Below are positions 1-5,848 of a stretch of 8,155 nucleotides of DNA, piece after piece. Each line of letters opens with the position of its first letter. Position 1 is the stretch's first letter. Both the position numbers and the translations under genes were made by a program. The notes under the pieces are model-generated. The model saw only the letters and a program-made list of their open reading frames with translations, was not told the origin of the DNA and searched no databases. Source of the DNA: Rubrobacter sp. (lineage in GTDB: Bacteria > Actinomycetota > Rubrobacteria > Rubrobacterales > Rubrobacteraceae); assembly GCA_020253895.1 (NCBI GenBank), contig JADDKG010000411.1, positions 1 through 8,155 on the forward strand, given 5' to 3'.

Positions 1-234
1 CGCCACCCTCCGCCCCCCGGCGGAGCCCTCGTAGGCGCGGGCGAGCTGGTAGGTGGGGCTGGTCACCCGCTCCTTCACCCCGAGCGCCCGGGCGGCGGCC
101 CGGACAAAGGTGCTCTTCCCCGAGCCTACCTCGCCCGCCAGCACCACCACGTCCCCCGGGCGCAGCCGGCGGGCCACCTCCGCGGCCAGCTCCCCTAAGG
201 CAGCCTCGTCGAGCCCCTCCCGGATCACCCTCAC
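1..234 (-). CDS. tsaE: tRNA threonylcarbamoyladenosine biosynthesis ATPase TsaE, C-terminus missing (cut by window edge)
   Basis: Only the first 78 codons are visible; the gene runs off the left edge. A Walker A loop lies at about residues 34-42 (GEVGSGKST), preceded by the typical short N-terminal helix and the strand RPGDVVVLAG. It is followed by the TsaE-typical TSPTYQLARAY segment (residues 58-68), which normally leads to the HxDxYR motif that lies outside the window. TsaE is the small ATPase that works with TsaB and TsaD to make t6A at position 37 of ANN-decoding tRNAs in the cytoplasm. The GTG start at 234 overlaps the TGA of the upstream UDG-like gene by four bases (GTGA), indicating translational coupling; a second in-frame GTG lies two codons later, at 228. 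No strong Shine-Dalgarno is seen, which fits coupling. By actinobacterial convention tsaB would be expected next, beyond the edge. The family call is firm. Confidence 0.9.
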   Translation of the reverse strand, partial: MRVIREGLDEAALGELAAEVARRLRPGDVVVLAGEVGSGKSTFVRAAARALGVKERVTSPTYQLARAYEGSAGGRRVA

Positions 235-860
235 CAGAGACCGGGCTGCAGGGGCTCGCGCTCGGCCACCGGGGAGGGCACGTTCAGCGTCTCGTAGGTG
301 GCCGGGCGCTCGGATTCCAGCAGCTCCGGCAGCCGGGAGAAGTCCGAGATCAGGAGCGCCCTGTCGGCCGGTACGTAGAGAGCTCTCTGCAGCGAGAACG
401 TCGGGATCACGTAGCGCCTGTCCAGCGGGATGGCCCGGCCCCGGATACGCCGCAGCGCCTCCTTGCGGCCGGTGAGGATCCGGCTCGGCAGCTCGCCCAG
501 GGCGACGACCACCTTCGGGTCTACCGCGACCAGCTGCGAGATCAGGTAGCGGCGGCAGCTGCTCACCTCGGAGGGCCGCGGCGAGCGGGGCGGCATGCCC
601 GGCGGCCGGCACTTGACGAGCGTGGTGAGGTACACCTCCTCCCGGGAGAGGCCCACGGACCCCAGAAGCCGCTCCAGGAGCATCCCCGAGGCCCCCTGGA
701 AGGGCCGGCCGGAGACGTCCTCGTTGTGGCCGGGGGCCTCCCCGACGATGAACAGCCGGGCGTTGAGCGGCCCCTCGCCGAAGACCACCCGGCTGCGGGA
801 CTGGCAGAGGCCGCAGCGGGTGCACTCCAGGGCCTCTTTCTGGGCCTCGGCGAACTCCAA
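231..860 (-). CDS. uracil-DNA glycosylase superfamily protein, family 4-like with Fe-S cysteines but altered active-site motifs
   Basis: A 209-residue protein of the length usual for family 4 (thermostable, Fe-S) uracil-DNA glycosylases, which excise uracil from DNA to start base excision repair. Four cysteines match the cluster ligands: C13 and C16 (CTRC), C84 (VKCRPPG) and C102. Motif 1 is intact (GEAPGHNED, 40-48), followed by GRPFQGASG (51-59) containing the phenylalanine that stacks on the base. Two other sites are unusual: the family's ITN-x-x-KCRPP appears as LTTLVKCRPP (Thr80 for Asn), and the C-terminal TYHP motif reads TFSL (154-157), so the His-Pro pair is gone. The enzyme may therefore have altered specificity or be inactive. 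There is no RRIH loop as in UdgX. The start is TTG at 860, five bases after the PspC stop, with GAGGAG 11 nt upstream. Its stop overlaps tsaE. The superfamily is sure; glycosylase activity is doubtful. Confidence 0.86.
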   Translation of the reverse strand: MEFAEAQKEALECTRCGLCQSRSRVVFGEGPLNARLFIVGEAPGHNEDVSGRPFQGASGMLLERLLGSVGLSREEVYLTTLVKCRPPGMPPRSPRPSEVSSCRRYLISQLVAVDPKVVVALGELPSRILTGRKEALRRIRGRAIPLDRRYVIPTFSLQRALYVPADRALLISDFSRLPELLESERPATYETLNVPSPVAEREPLQPGLW

Positions 861-865
861 GGCGG

Positions 866-1126
866 CTAGAACTCCTCGCTCTCGGGAAGCACCATGCCGA
901 GCACCAGGTAGACGATGATCGCCGGTATAAAGCTAAAGCCGGGGATGAAGATGGCCAGCACCACGGCGAGCAGCCGCACCAGCGCCGGGCTCCACCCGTA
1001 GGTGTGGGCGATGCCGCCGCACACGCCCAGGATCCAGCGGTCCCTCTTTGCCCGTTTGATGCCCAAGATCCCTCTCGACCTCCCCTCGTTCCGGGGACGC
1101 ACGCCCGACCGGGCCGATTCTACCAT
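866..1126 (-). CDS. small PspC-domain membrane protein
   Basis: An 86-residue protein dominated by one PspC domain (residues 24-83). A basic segment, KRAKRDRWILGVCGGIAHTY, carries the hallmark GVCGGIA. A hydrophobic region (about 48-80) follows, with an internal Pro-Gly break (IPGF) that probably forms one or two membrane passes, ending in LPES. PspC domains occur in phage-shock and envelope-stress proteins; in E. coli PspC is an inner-membrane partner of PspB and PspA. Stand-alone copies like this are common in Actinobacteria and their role is usually unknown. The start is uncertain. The ATG at 1126 has no visible ribosome site, while an in-frame TTG at 1066 is preceded by purine-rich sequence (GAGAGG) and would give a 66-residue protein starting just before the domain, as is usual for the family. 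The first 20 residues are Arg/Gly-rich and may not be translated. It sits 13 nt after the HD gene and 5 nt before the UDG-like gene. Confidence 0.85.
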   Translation of the reverse strand: MVESARSGVRPRNEGRSRGILGIKRAKRDRWILGVCGGIAHTYGWSPALVRLLAVVLAIFIPGFSFIPAIIVYLVLGMVLPESEEF

Positions 1127-1139
1127 GACGGCCGCGGGA

Positions 1140-1883
1140 TCAGAGCAAGCGGACGGCGAGCCCCACGGGATCCCTGCTCCCGCCGCGGGCGGCTATTAGC
1201 CGGGCCCAGGCGGCCACGTAGCCCACGTCCGCCTCCGGGGCGCCGGGCAGCCGGCGGGCGAGATCCCGGTACTCTGGCACCGGGTGGGGGCCGCGCCCGC
1301 GGCTCTCCTCCAGGAAACGCCCGCACAGCCGCCGGTGGCGCTCGATGTGCTCGTCCTTCAGGCGGGGTCCCTGGGCCGCGAGCCGGTCGGCCCAGGATAG
1401 AACCGCGAGCTCCTCGCCGAAGGGCCCGGCGGCGAGCGCCAGCCGCTCCGGAGGGTAATCCGATCCGGGGTGCTCCATAAACCCGATCTTCAGGTGCAGC
1501 GCGGTGAGCGTAACCGCCATGTCCGTGTGGAGGGCCGCGACCCCCAGCCGGCGGCAGACGCGGCGCACCAGGAGCGCCCCGAGGGAGTCGTGGGCTACAA
1601 AGATCACCCGGCCCTCCACCTCCCCGCGGGTGACGGGCTTGGCCACGTCGTGCAGCAGGGCCGCAAGGCGCAGCCCCTCCACCCGCCCGGCCTCCACCCG
1701 GGCGCCCAGGCTCCCCAGCCGCAGCTCCTCGTCCACCCGCCGGACGACCTCCAGGGTGTGCCCGAAGGTGTCCAGGTGGTGGTACGGGCTCTGCCCGAGC
1801 CCCCGGGAGGGCCCGAGCTCAGGGACCCGCTCCAGGATCGCCGCCGCGTCCGGCGGCGGGCCGAGGGCCTCGAGCAAGCCCAC
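1140..1883 (-). CDS. stand-alone HD-domain phosphohydrolase resembling the C-terminal part of CCA-adding enzymes
   Basis: A 247-residue predicted metal-dependent phosphohydrolase. Candidate metal ligands follow the H...HD...D pattern: H42 (in DTFGHTLEVV), H78-D79 (in LAALLHDVAKP) and D166 (in LSWADRLAAQ). H98 (in FVAHDSLGA) and H130 are further conserved-looking histidines. The series L-x-HDxxKP, then GRVIFVAHDSLGA, then a helical ADRLAA segment is what is seen in the HD region of bacterial tRNA nucleotidyltransferases and poly(A)-polymerase-related proteins. However, no nucleotidyltransferase head (GGxVRD / DxD) is present here or in the gene before it. The substrate is unknown; phosphodiester or nucleotide phosphate hydrolysis is the family expectation. 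The GTG start at 1883 shares one base with the TAG of the membrane protein gene (TAGTG), so reinitiation is likely; no clear Shine-Dalgarno is seen. The last ~45 residues are Arg/Ala-rich with no recognised motif. Confidence 0.82.
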   Translation of the reverse strand: MGLLEALGPPPDAAAILERVPELGPSRGLGQSPYHHLDTFGHTLEVVRRVDEELRLGSLGARVEAGRVEGLRLAALLHDVAKPVTRGEVEGRVIFVAHDSLGALLVRRVCRRLGVAALHTDMAVTLTALHLKIGFMEHPGSDYPPERLALAAGPFGEELAVLSWADRLAAQGPRLKDEHIERHRRLCGRFLEESRGRGPHPVPEYRDLARRLPGAPEADVGYVAAWARLIAARGGSRDPVGLAVRLL

Positions 1884-2215
1884 TACCGGCGGCGCCGGGC
1901 GGCCTTCTTGCGGCTGGTGTTCGGGTTCGGCCTGCCCTTGAGGGGGCCGGGGCCGGCCTGGCCCTGGGTCTCCTCGCGCCTTTTCCTGGCCTCCGCCATC
2001 ATCCGGGCCCTCCGCCGGTCCAGGAGGGCGTAGATTAGGGTAAAGATAAAGAAGAAGAACACCGCGTTTATGAGCAGGGCGGCGATGTCCTGGCTGCTCC
2101 TGAGGCGGAAGCTTTCCGGGAACACCGTGCTGAGCAGGTAAAACACGCCCAGGTAGATGGCCACCACCACCGCCGAGCGGCGGGCGGCGGACCTCCAGTC
2201 AAGATCCTTGAACAT
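1883..2215 (-). CDS. hypothetical small membrane protein with two predicted transmembrane helices and a basic tail
   Basis: I do not recognise a family. The 110-residue product has two strongly hydrophobic stretches, about residues 14-32 and 44-65 (the second with the run VFFFFIF). They are separated by a short polar loop (PESFRLRSSQD), then comes a 45-residue tail with 17 Lys/Arg ending in RKKAARRRR. By the positive-inside rule both ends should be cytoplasmic, with the loop outside. The tail could bind nucleic acid, ribosomes or acidic lipid, but that is a guess. I chose the ATG at 2215 because AGAGGAG lies 8 nt upstream of it; a GTG at 2236 is also in frame but would start within that site. 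With this start the gene overlaps the end of alr by 17 nt, in a different frame, and its stop shares one base with the HD gene start. That places it firmly inside the operon and argues for a real, coupled gene. Confidence 0.72.
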   Translation of the reverse strand: MFKDLDWRSAARRSAVVVAIYLGVFYLLSTVFPESFRLRSSQDIAALLINAVFFFFIFTLIYALLDRRRARMMAEARKRREETQGQAGPGPLKGRPNPNTSRKKAARRRR

Positions 2216-3296
2216 CTGCGTAGCTCCTCTCCACACGCCGGGGGTTCAGGCCGGTTGTTATCTCGTAGTTTATCGTGCCGGCCCGGGCGGCGAGCTCTTC
2301 GGCCCGGACCGCCTCCTCGCCCTGGCCGCCGAGGAGCACGACCTCATCCCCCACCCGCACCTCCCCGTCCACCCCGAAGACGCAGGCGTCCATGGCGACC
2401 CGCCCGAGGAGCGGCCGCCTCCGGCCGCGCACGAGCGCCTCGGCCTTGCCGGAGAGCGCCCGCCGGTAGCCGTCGGCGTACCCGACGGGTACGGTTGCGG
2501 CGAGCATCGGCCCCGGCGCCCGGAAGACCAGCCCGTAGGAGACGCCCTCCCCGGCCTCGAGTTGCCGGACGGCGGCGACGTAGCTCTTGAGCGCGAGCGC
2601 CGGCCGCAGGCCTTCCTCCCCAGGATCCCCGGAGTCCCCGGCGGGGTGGAGCCCGTAGAGGGCTATGCCGGGGCGCACGCATCCGTAGTGCGCGCTCGGG
2701 TGCCAGAGGGTGGCGGCCGAGTTGGCGGCGTGCACCAGAGCCCCGCCGAAGGGGTGGGCGGCGAGCACCGAGTCGAAGACCCCGAGCTGCCGCCGGGTGA
2801 CCTCCGGGTCGGAGTCGGCGCAGGCGAGGTGGGTGTAGATCCCATCCGGGGGACGCCCTAGCGCCTTGAGGGCCGCGCCGACCTCGCCGGGCTCGAGCCC
2901 CCACCGGTTCATCCCGGTGTCCACCTTCAGGTGGACCTCCAGCTTCCTGCTGGAGGCGGCGATGCGGCGGGCGGAGGGGACGGAGTGGGCGCTCACCGCC
3001 AGCCGCTCCCGGGCGGCGAGCCCGAGGCCCTCCGGCATGAGATCCCCGAAGACCAGGATGGGGGCCTCTATCCCGGCCCTCCGAAGCTCGGCCCCCTCCC
3101 CGGCGGTGGCCACGGCGAGGCTGTCGGCCCCGCCCGCCAGCGCCGCCCGGGCGACCGGGACGGCCCCGTGCCCGTAGCCGTCGGCCTTCACCACCGCCAT
3201 CAGGCGCGGAGCCCGGGAGCGGCGGCGCAGGACACGGACGTTGTGCCGGATCGCGCCGAGGTCCACCTCGGCCCAGACGCGCCCCGGGGTCCCCAT
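2199..3296 (-). CDS. alr: alanine racemase (PLP-dependent)
   Basis: Converts L-alanine to D-alanine in the cytoplasm for peptidoglycan precursor synthesis. Full length (365 residues from the ATG; residue numbers here count from the GTG one codon upstream). The N-terminal TIM barrel carries the PLP-binding lysine K38 in VVKADGYGHG, then VDTGMNRWG (126-134) and the RPGIALYG segment (209-216). The C-terminal beta domain carries the second catalytic base, Y255 in GVSYG, then PVGYADGY (271-278), GRVAMD (299-304) and the closing YEITTGLNPRRVERSY. All expected residues are present, so it should be active. The ATG at 3296 is preferred over the GTG at 3299 because GAGG lies 5 nt before the ATG but only 2 nt before the GTG. 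It begins 7 nt after the CBS-protein stop, and its end overlaps the next gene. Alr close to nnr, acpS and tsaE is a common actinobacterial arrangement. Confidence 0.96.
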   Translation of the reverse strand: MGTPGRVWAEVDLGAIRHNVRVLRRRSRAPRLMAVVKADGYGHGAVPVARAALAGGADSLAVATAGEGAELRRAGIEAPILVFGDLMPEGLGLAARERLAVSAHSVPSARRIAASSRKLEVHLKVDTGMNRWGLEPGEVGAALKALGRPPDGIYTHLACADSDPEVTRRQLGVFDSVLAAHPFGGALVHAANSAATLWHPSAHYGCVRPGIALYGLHPAGDSGDPGEEGLRPALALKSYVAAVRQLEAGEGVSYGLVFRAPGPMLAATVPVGYADGYRRALSGKAEALVRGRRRPLLGRVAMDACVFGVDGEVRVGDEVVLLGGQGEEAVRAEELAARAGTINYEITTGLNPRRVERSYADVQGS

Positions 3297-3303
3297 CACT
3301 ACC

Positions 3304-3783
3304 TCAGGAGCGGGGTTGTATCACGTGGAGCGTGAGGATGTCCATCCGGGAGATCACCCCGCGCAGGCGCTCCCCGTCCACCACGGGCAGCAGCTTTATC
3401 CGGCGCCGGGCCATGGTAGTCGCGGCCTCGGGGAGCGGGGTGTCGGGGGAGACGGTCACGACGTCCCGGGTCATGACCTCCCCCACGGTCACCCCCGCGC
3501 TCTTCAGGGTCTCCTCCCGGTACTCCTCCCAGCTCCCGAGAGGGATGATCCCGCCCAGGATGTCCAGAAACCCCGGTGACTTTATCTCCGCATCCCGGAA
3601 GATGAGGTCCCCCTCGGTCACGATGCCGACCAGCCTCCCCTCCCGCACGACCGGGGCCCCGGAGATCTGCGACCCGGCAAAGAGCTTTATCGCGTCCTCC
3701 ACGGTGTCCTCCGGCCTCAAGGTGGGCCAGTCCTCGTGCATCACGTCCCCGACCGTCAGGCTGCGTATGTCCTGCTGCTCCAT
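3304..3783 (-). CDS. CBS-pair domain protein with an inter-domain insert
   Basis: A 159-residue soluble protein made of two CBS motifs and nothing else. CBS1 covers about residues 9-64 (VGDVMHEDWPTLRPEDTVED ... GIVTEGDLIFR) and CBS2 about 98-152 (VGEVMTRDVVTVSPDTPLPE ... GVISRMDIL). Between them lies a linker of about 33 residues (SPGFLDILGGIIPLGSWEEY region) characteristic of one subgroup of bacterial CBS pairs. CBS pairs bind adenosine nucleotides (AMP, ATP, SAM, NAD-type ligands) and sense energy or redox state; the partner here is unknown. The reading frame stays open upstream into nnr, but the ATG at 3783 is the start: it begins the conserved domain, and GGGAGG lies 3 nt upstream, directly after the nnr stop. 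The gap to nnr is 8 nt and to alr 7 nt. Sitting next to an NAD(P)HX repair enzyme, an adenine-nucleotide sensor role is plausible but unproven. Confidence 0.9.
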   Translation of the reverse strand: MEQQDIRSLTVGDVMHEDWPTLRPEDTVEDAIKLFAGSQISGAPVVREGRLVGIVTEGDLIFRDAEIKSPGFLDILGGIIPLGSWEEYREETLKSAGVTVGEVMTRDVVTVSPDTPLPEAATTMARRRIKLLPVVDGERLRGVISRMDILTLHVIQPRS

Positions 3784-3791
3784 CGTCCTCC

Positions 3792-5348
3792 CTAACCTCG
3801 GCCTTGTTGCTGGTGCGGCGGACCCCCCGCTTCCGGACGGGCCCGCAGAAGCTCGGCGAACGCCTCTGGCAGATAGGGGAGGAGGTCGGTGGCGACGAGG
3901 CTCTCCGCCGGCCACCCCCTCTCCTCCAGCCACAGCCGGGCCGCCCGGCCGTGGGCCCAGGCCCCGGCCCGGGCCGCGTCGTAGGCGTCCATGCCGCGGG
4001 AGAGGAGCGCCCCGATCACGCCGGAGAGCACGTCTCCCGTGCCCGCTGTGGCGAGGGCGACGTGCCCGGTGGGGTTCACGGCCGTCCTCTCCCCCTCCAC
4101 GATTATGGTGTCCGAGCCCTTTAGCAGCACGCAGCAGCCCTGGCGCCGGGCGGCCTCCCGGGCGTACCTCAGGCGGGAGGCCGAGATCTCGCGCGCCCCC
4201 GCGCCCACGAGCCGCCCCAGCTCCCCGGCGTGCGGGGTCATGACGGCGGGGGCCTCCCGCCGGGCGAGGGCCTCGCTGCCGGAGAGGTTGGTGATGGCGT
4301 CGGCGTCAAGCAGCACCGGCACTTCCACCTCGCGTAGTATCCCTTCCACGAGCCTGCGCCCCCCCTCCCCAACCCCGATGCCGGGACCCACCACCACCGC
4401 GGAGGCCCGCCCGGCACGCCCGAGCACCGCATCGAGGGCCTTCTCGTCCATGTGCCCCTCCCCTTCCTCCGGCGCCCCCTCGACTATGGCCTCGGTCAGC
4501 CGGGCGTCGAGCAGCGGGGCGGCGCCCTCGGCGGTGACGAGGAAGACGATGCCGCACCCGGCGCGCTGGGCCCCGGCGACGGTCATGACCGCGGCCCCGG
4601 TCATCGCCCGGGAGCCGGCGACCACCAGCAGGGCCCCGGCGGAGTACTTGTGGGCGGGCTCGGCGGTACGTGGTATGAGGCCAGCGAGCGAGGCTGCATC
4701 GTTCAGGACGACCGAGGGCTCCACCTCGGCTGCGGGGGGTATCCCGATATCCACTGCGGCGAGATCCCCGGCGTGCTCCCTGCCCGGGGAGATCACGCAG
4801 CCCACCTTGACCGCGTGGGCGCAGACCGTGAGGTCGGCGCGGACGGCCTCGCCGTGCACCTCTCCGGTCGAGCCGTCCACCCCGGAGGGTACGTCCACCG
4901 CCAGCACCGGGGCGGAGGAGGCGTTGATCCGCCGGATCATGCCGGCCTCCCGCTCCCGCACCTTCCCGGAGAAGCCGGTGCCCAGCAGGGCATCCACGAC
5001 GAGGTCAGCCCTGGAGAGCGCGCTCTCCAGCGCCTCCGGACCGGCCACCGGAACCCCGAGCGACCGGAGCACCCGGAGGTTGGCCTCCGGGTCACCCCGG
5101 TACTCCGCCTTGGCCGCCACCACCTCCACCGCCACGCCGGCCCGGTGCAGCTCGCGGGCCACCACGAAGCCGTCACCGCCGTTGTTGCCACCCCCGCAGA
5201 CGGCCACCGCCCGGCGCGGGGAGAAGCGCTCGAGGGCCAGCCGGGCCATCCCGACCCCCGCCCGCTCCATGAGGACGCGGCCCGCAATCCCCAGCTCCTG
5301 GGCCGCCCGGTCTACGCGCCCCATCTCGTCTGCGGTGTACAGCCTCAT
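3792..5348 (-). CDS. nnr: bifunctional NAD(P)H-hydrate epimerase / ADP-dependent NAD(P)H-hydrate dehydratase
   Basis: Repairs hydrated NADH and NADPH (NADHX, NADPHX). The N-terminal YjeF_N epimerase domain interconverts R and S forms, and the C-terminal ribokinase-like domain dehydrates the S form using ADP (ATP in some organisms). From the ATG at 5348 it is 518 residues, normal for the fused enzyme. Epimerase signs are GGGNNGGDGFVVAR (52-65), D119 in the VVDALLGTGFSG segment, and DVPSGVDGSTG (152-162). Dehydratase signs are HKYSAG (233-238), VVAGSRAMTGAA (242-253), VVGPGIG (319-325), LLDADAIT (346-353), TPHAGELGRL (371-380), VLLKGSDTII (407-416) and ATAGTGDVLSG (433-443), with D439 as the expected catalytic base. 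The open frame continues upstream inside acpS, but the family begins at the chosen ATG. No clear Shine-Dalgarno precedes it, and the gap to acpS is 23 nt. The basic, Gln-rich C-terminal end is unremarkable. Confidence 0.95.
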   Translation of the reverse strand: MRLYTADEMGRVDRAAQELGIAGRVLMERAGVGMARLALERFSPRRAVAVCGGGNNGGDGFVVARELHRAGVAVEVVAAKAEYRGDPEANLRVLRSLGVPVAGPEALESALSRADLVVDALLGTGFSGKVREREAGMIRRINASSAPVLAVDVPSGVDGSTGEVHGEAVRADLTVCAHAVKVGCVISPGREHAGDLAAVDIGIPPAAEVEPSVVLNDAASLAGLIPRTAEPAHKYSAGALLVVAGSRAMTGAAVMTVAGAQRAGCGIVFLVTAEGAAPLLDARLTEAIVEGAPEEGEGHMDEKALDAVLGRAGRASAVVVGPGIGVGEGGRRLVEGILREVEVPVLLDADAITNLSGSEALARREAPAVMTPHAGELGRLVGAGAREISASRLRYAREAARRQGCCVLLKGSDTIIVEGERTAVNPTGHVALATAGTGDVLSGVIGALLSRGMDAYDAARAGAWAHGRAARLWLEERGWPAESLVATDLLPYLPEAFAELLRARPEAGGPPHQQQGRG

Positions 5349-5371
5349 CGCGGGAACAAGGTTAGCCCAGA

Positions 5372-5782
5372 TCAGACCCGTCCGTCTCCGCCGGGCTCCT
5401 GCCTGCGCACCACGCAGACGGCGACCGCGGAGAGCTCCGAGTGGGTTATCGAGATAAAGAGATCCTCCTCCCGGATGCCGACCGCATCGGCGAAGCGCTT
5501 TATCTTGCCCCGGATCCTCACCGAGGGGGCCCGGCGCGGCCTCCGGACGACCTCCACGCCGTTCCACTGGATCAGACCGCACCCCAACGCCTTGCACACG
5601 GCCTCCTTGGCGGCCCAGCGGGCGGCGTAGTGGCGCTCGGCAAAGCGGAACTTCTCACAGTAGGCTATCTCGTCCTCCGTGAAGAGGCGCCGCCTTATCT
5701 TGGGGGTCCGCTCGAGCGCCAGCTTCATCCGGTCCACGTCGACCACGTCGACCCCTACCCCGGGAACGAAGTATTTGTCCAT
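5372..5782 (-). CDS. acpS: holo-[acyl-carrier-protein] synthase (4'-phosphopantetheinyl transferase)
   Basis: Transfers 4'-phosphopantetheine from CoA to the serine of apo acyl carrier protein, activating it for fatty acid synthesis in the cytoplasm. 136 residues from the ATG at 5782, usual for AcpS. Motifs: VPGVGVDVVDVDRM (6-19) with the Mg-binding D12; RLFTEDEIAYC (32-42); the signature RWAAKEAVCKALG (55-67) with Mg-binding E60 and catalytic-region K64; and SITHSELSAVAVCVV near the C-terminus. Everything needed is present. An in-frame TTG at 5800 would add six residues, but the ATG fits the family better. Neither start has a Shine-Dalgarno. A TANNNT -10 candidate lies seven bases before the ATG, suggesting a leaderless mRNA. 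This is the first gene of the nine-gene minus-strand unit and is divergent from the lipid kinase gene. Confidence 0.95.
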   Translation of the reverse strand: MDKYFVPGVGVDVVDVDRMKLALERTPKIRRRLFTEDEIAYCEKFRFAERHYAARWAAKEAVCKALGCGLIQWNGVEVVRRPRRAPSVRIRGKIKRFADAVGIREEDLFISITHSELSAVAVCVVRRQEPGGDGRV

Positions 5783-5785
5783 ATT

Positions 5786-5797
5786 CGTAATGTTACG
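5786..5797. repeat. 12-bp palindrome CGTAATGTTACG in front of acpS (operator candidate)
   Basis: The arms CGTAA and TTACG are perfect inverted repeats around a TG centre. The palindrome overlaps the proposed acpS -10 (5790-5795) and ends 4 bp before the ATG, where a bound repressor would block RNA polymerase. A short palindrome can arise by chance in an A+T-richer spacer. No regulator family is assigned. Confidence 0.3.
5790..5795 (-). promoter_or_regulatory. candidate -10 element for acpS (leaderless transcript)
   Basis: On the minus strand this reads TAACAT, which fits the actinobacterial TANNNT pattern and matches TATAAT at four of six positions. It lies seven bases upstream of the acpS ATG, so transcription would start at or next to the first base of the start codon. 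This agrees with the missing Shine-Dalgarno. A 17-bp spacer would put TTTTTC at the -35, a poor match. Confidence 0.35.
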
Positions 5798-5823
5798 CAA
5801 GAGTTAACCGGCGAAAAAGAGCT

Positions 5824-5829
5824 TATGAT
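5824..5829 (+). promoter_or_regulatory. candidate -10 element for the lipid kinase gene
   Basis: TATGAT differs from TATAAT at one position. A start site about seven bases downstream (near 5836) would leave a leader of roughly 18 nt holding the AAGGAG ribosome site before the GTG at 5854. It would exclude the ATG at 5830, which touches the element. No good -35 is seen at 16-18 bp; TTAACC at 5804-5809 is 14 bp away. Confidence 0.4.
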
Positions 5830-5842
5830 ATGCGCGCCATGC

Positions 5843-5848
5843 AAGGAG
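5843..5848 (+). promoter_or_regulatory. Shine-Dalgarno AAGGAG deciding the lipid kinase start
   Basis: AAGGAG lies five bases before the GTG at 5854. This is the best-placed ribosome site of any of the in-frame starts (ATG 5830, ATG 5839, GTG 5854), and the protein would then begin directly at the conserved IIGNPASGR strand-loop. Confidence 0.6.

Noticed and set aside
231..860. UDG-like protein as UdgX (covalent uracil-binding protein)
   Set aside because: The characteristic RRIH insertion after the KCRPP region is absent; the RRIRG run near residue 138 is in a different place and lacks the His.
1140..1883. HD gene as a complete CCA-adding enzyme
   Set aside because: No nucleotidyltransferase GGxVRD / DxD motifs are present and the product is too short.
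3784..3933. Longer CBS protein beginning at 3933
   Set aside because: The extension is antisense-like, low-complexity and inside nnr. The ATG at 3783 has a ribosome site directly upstream and begins the conserved domain.
5349..5597. Longer nnr product reaching back to 5597
   Set aside because: The extra residues overlap acpS in another frame and match nothing in the epimerase family, which begins at the ATG at 5348.
3991..5630. Long open frames on the plus strand opposite nnr and acpS (488 and 392 codons)
   Set aside because: They lie antisense to clearly conserved genes, have low-complexity Arg/Ser/Pro/Gly-rich translations and no motifs. This is the usual effect of GC-rich third positions.
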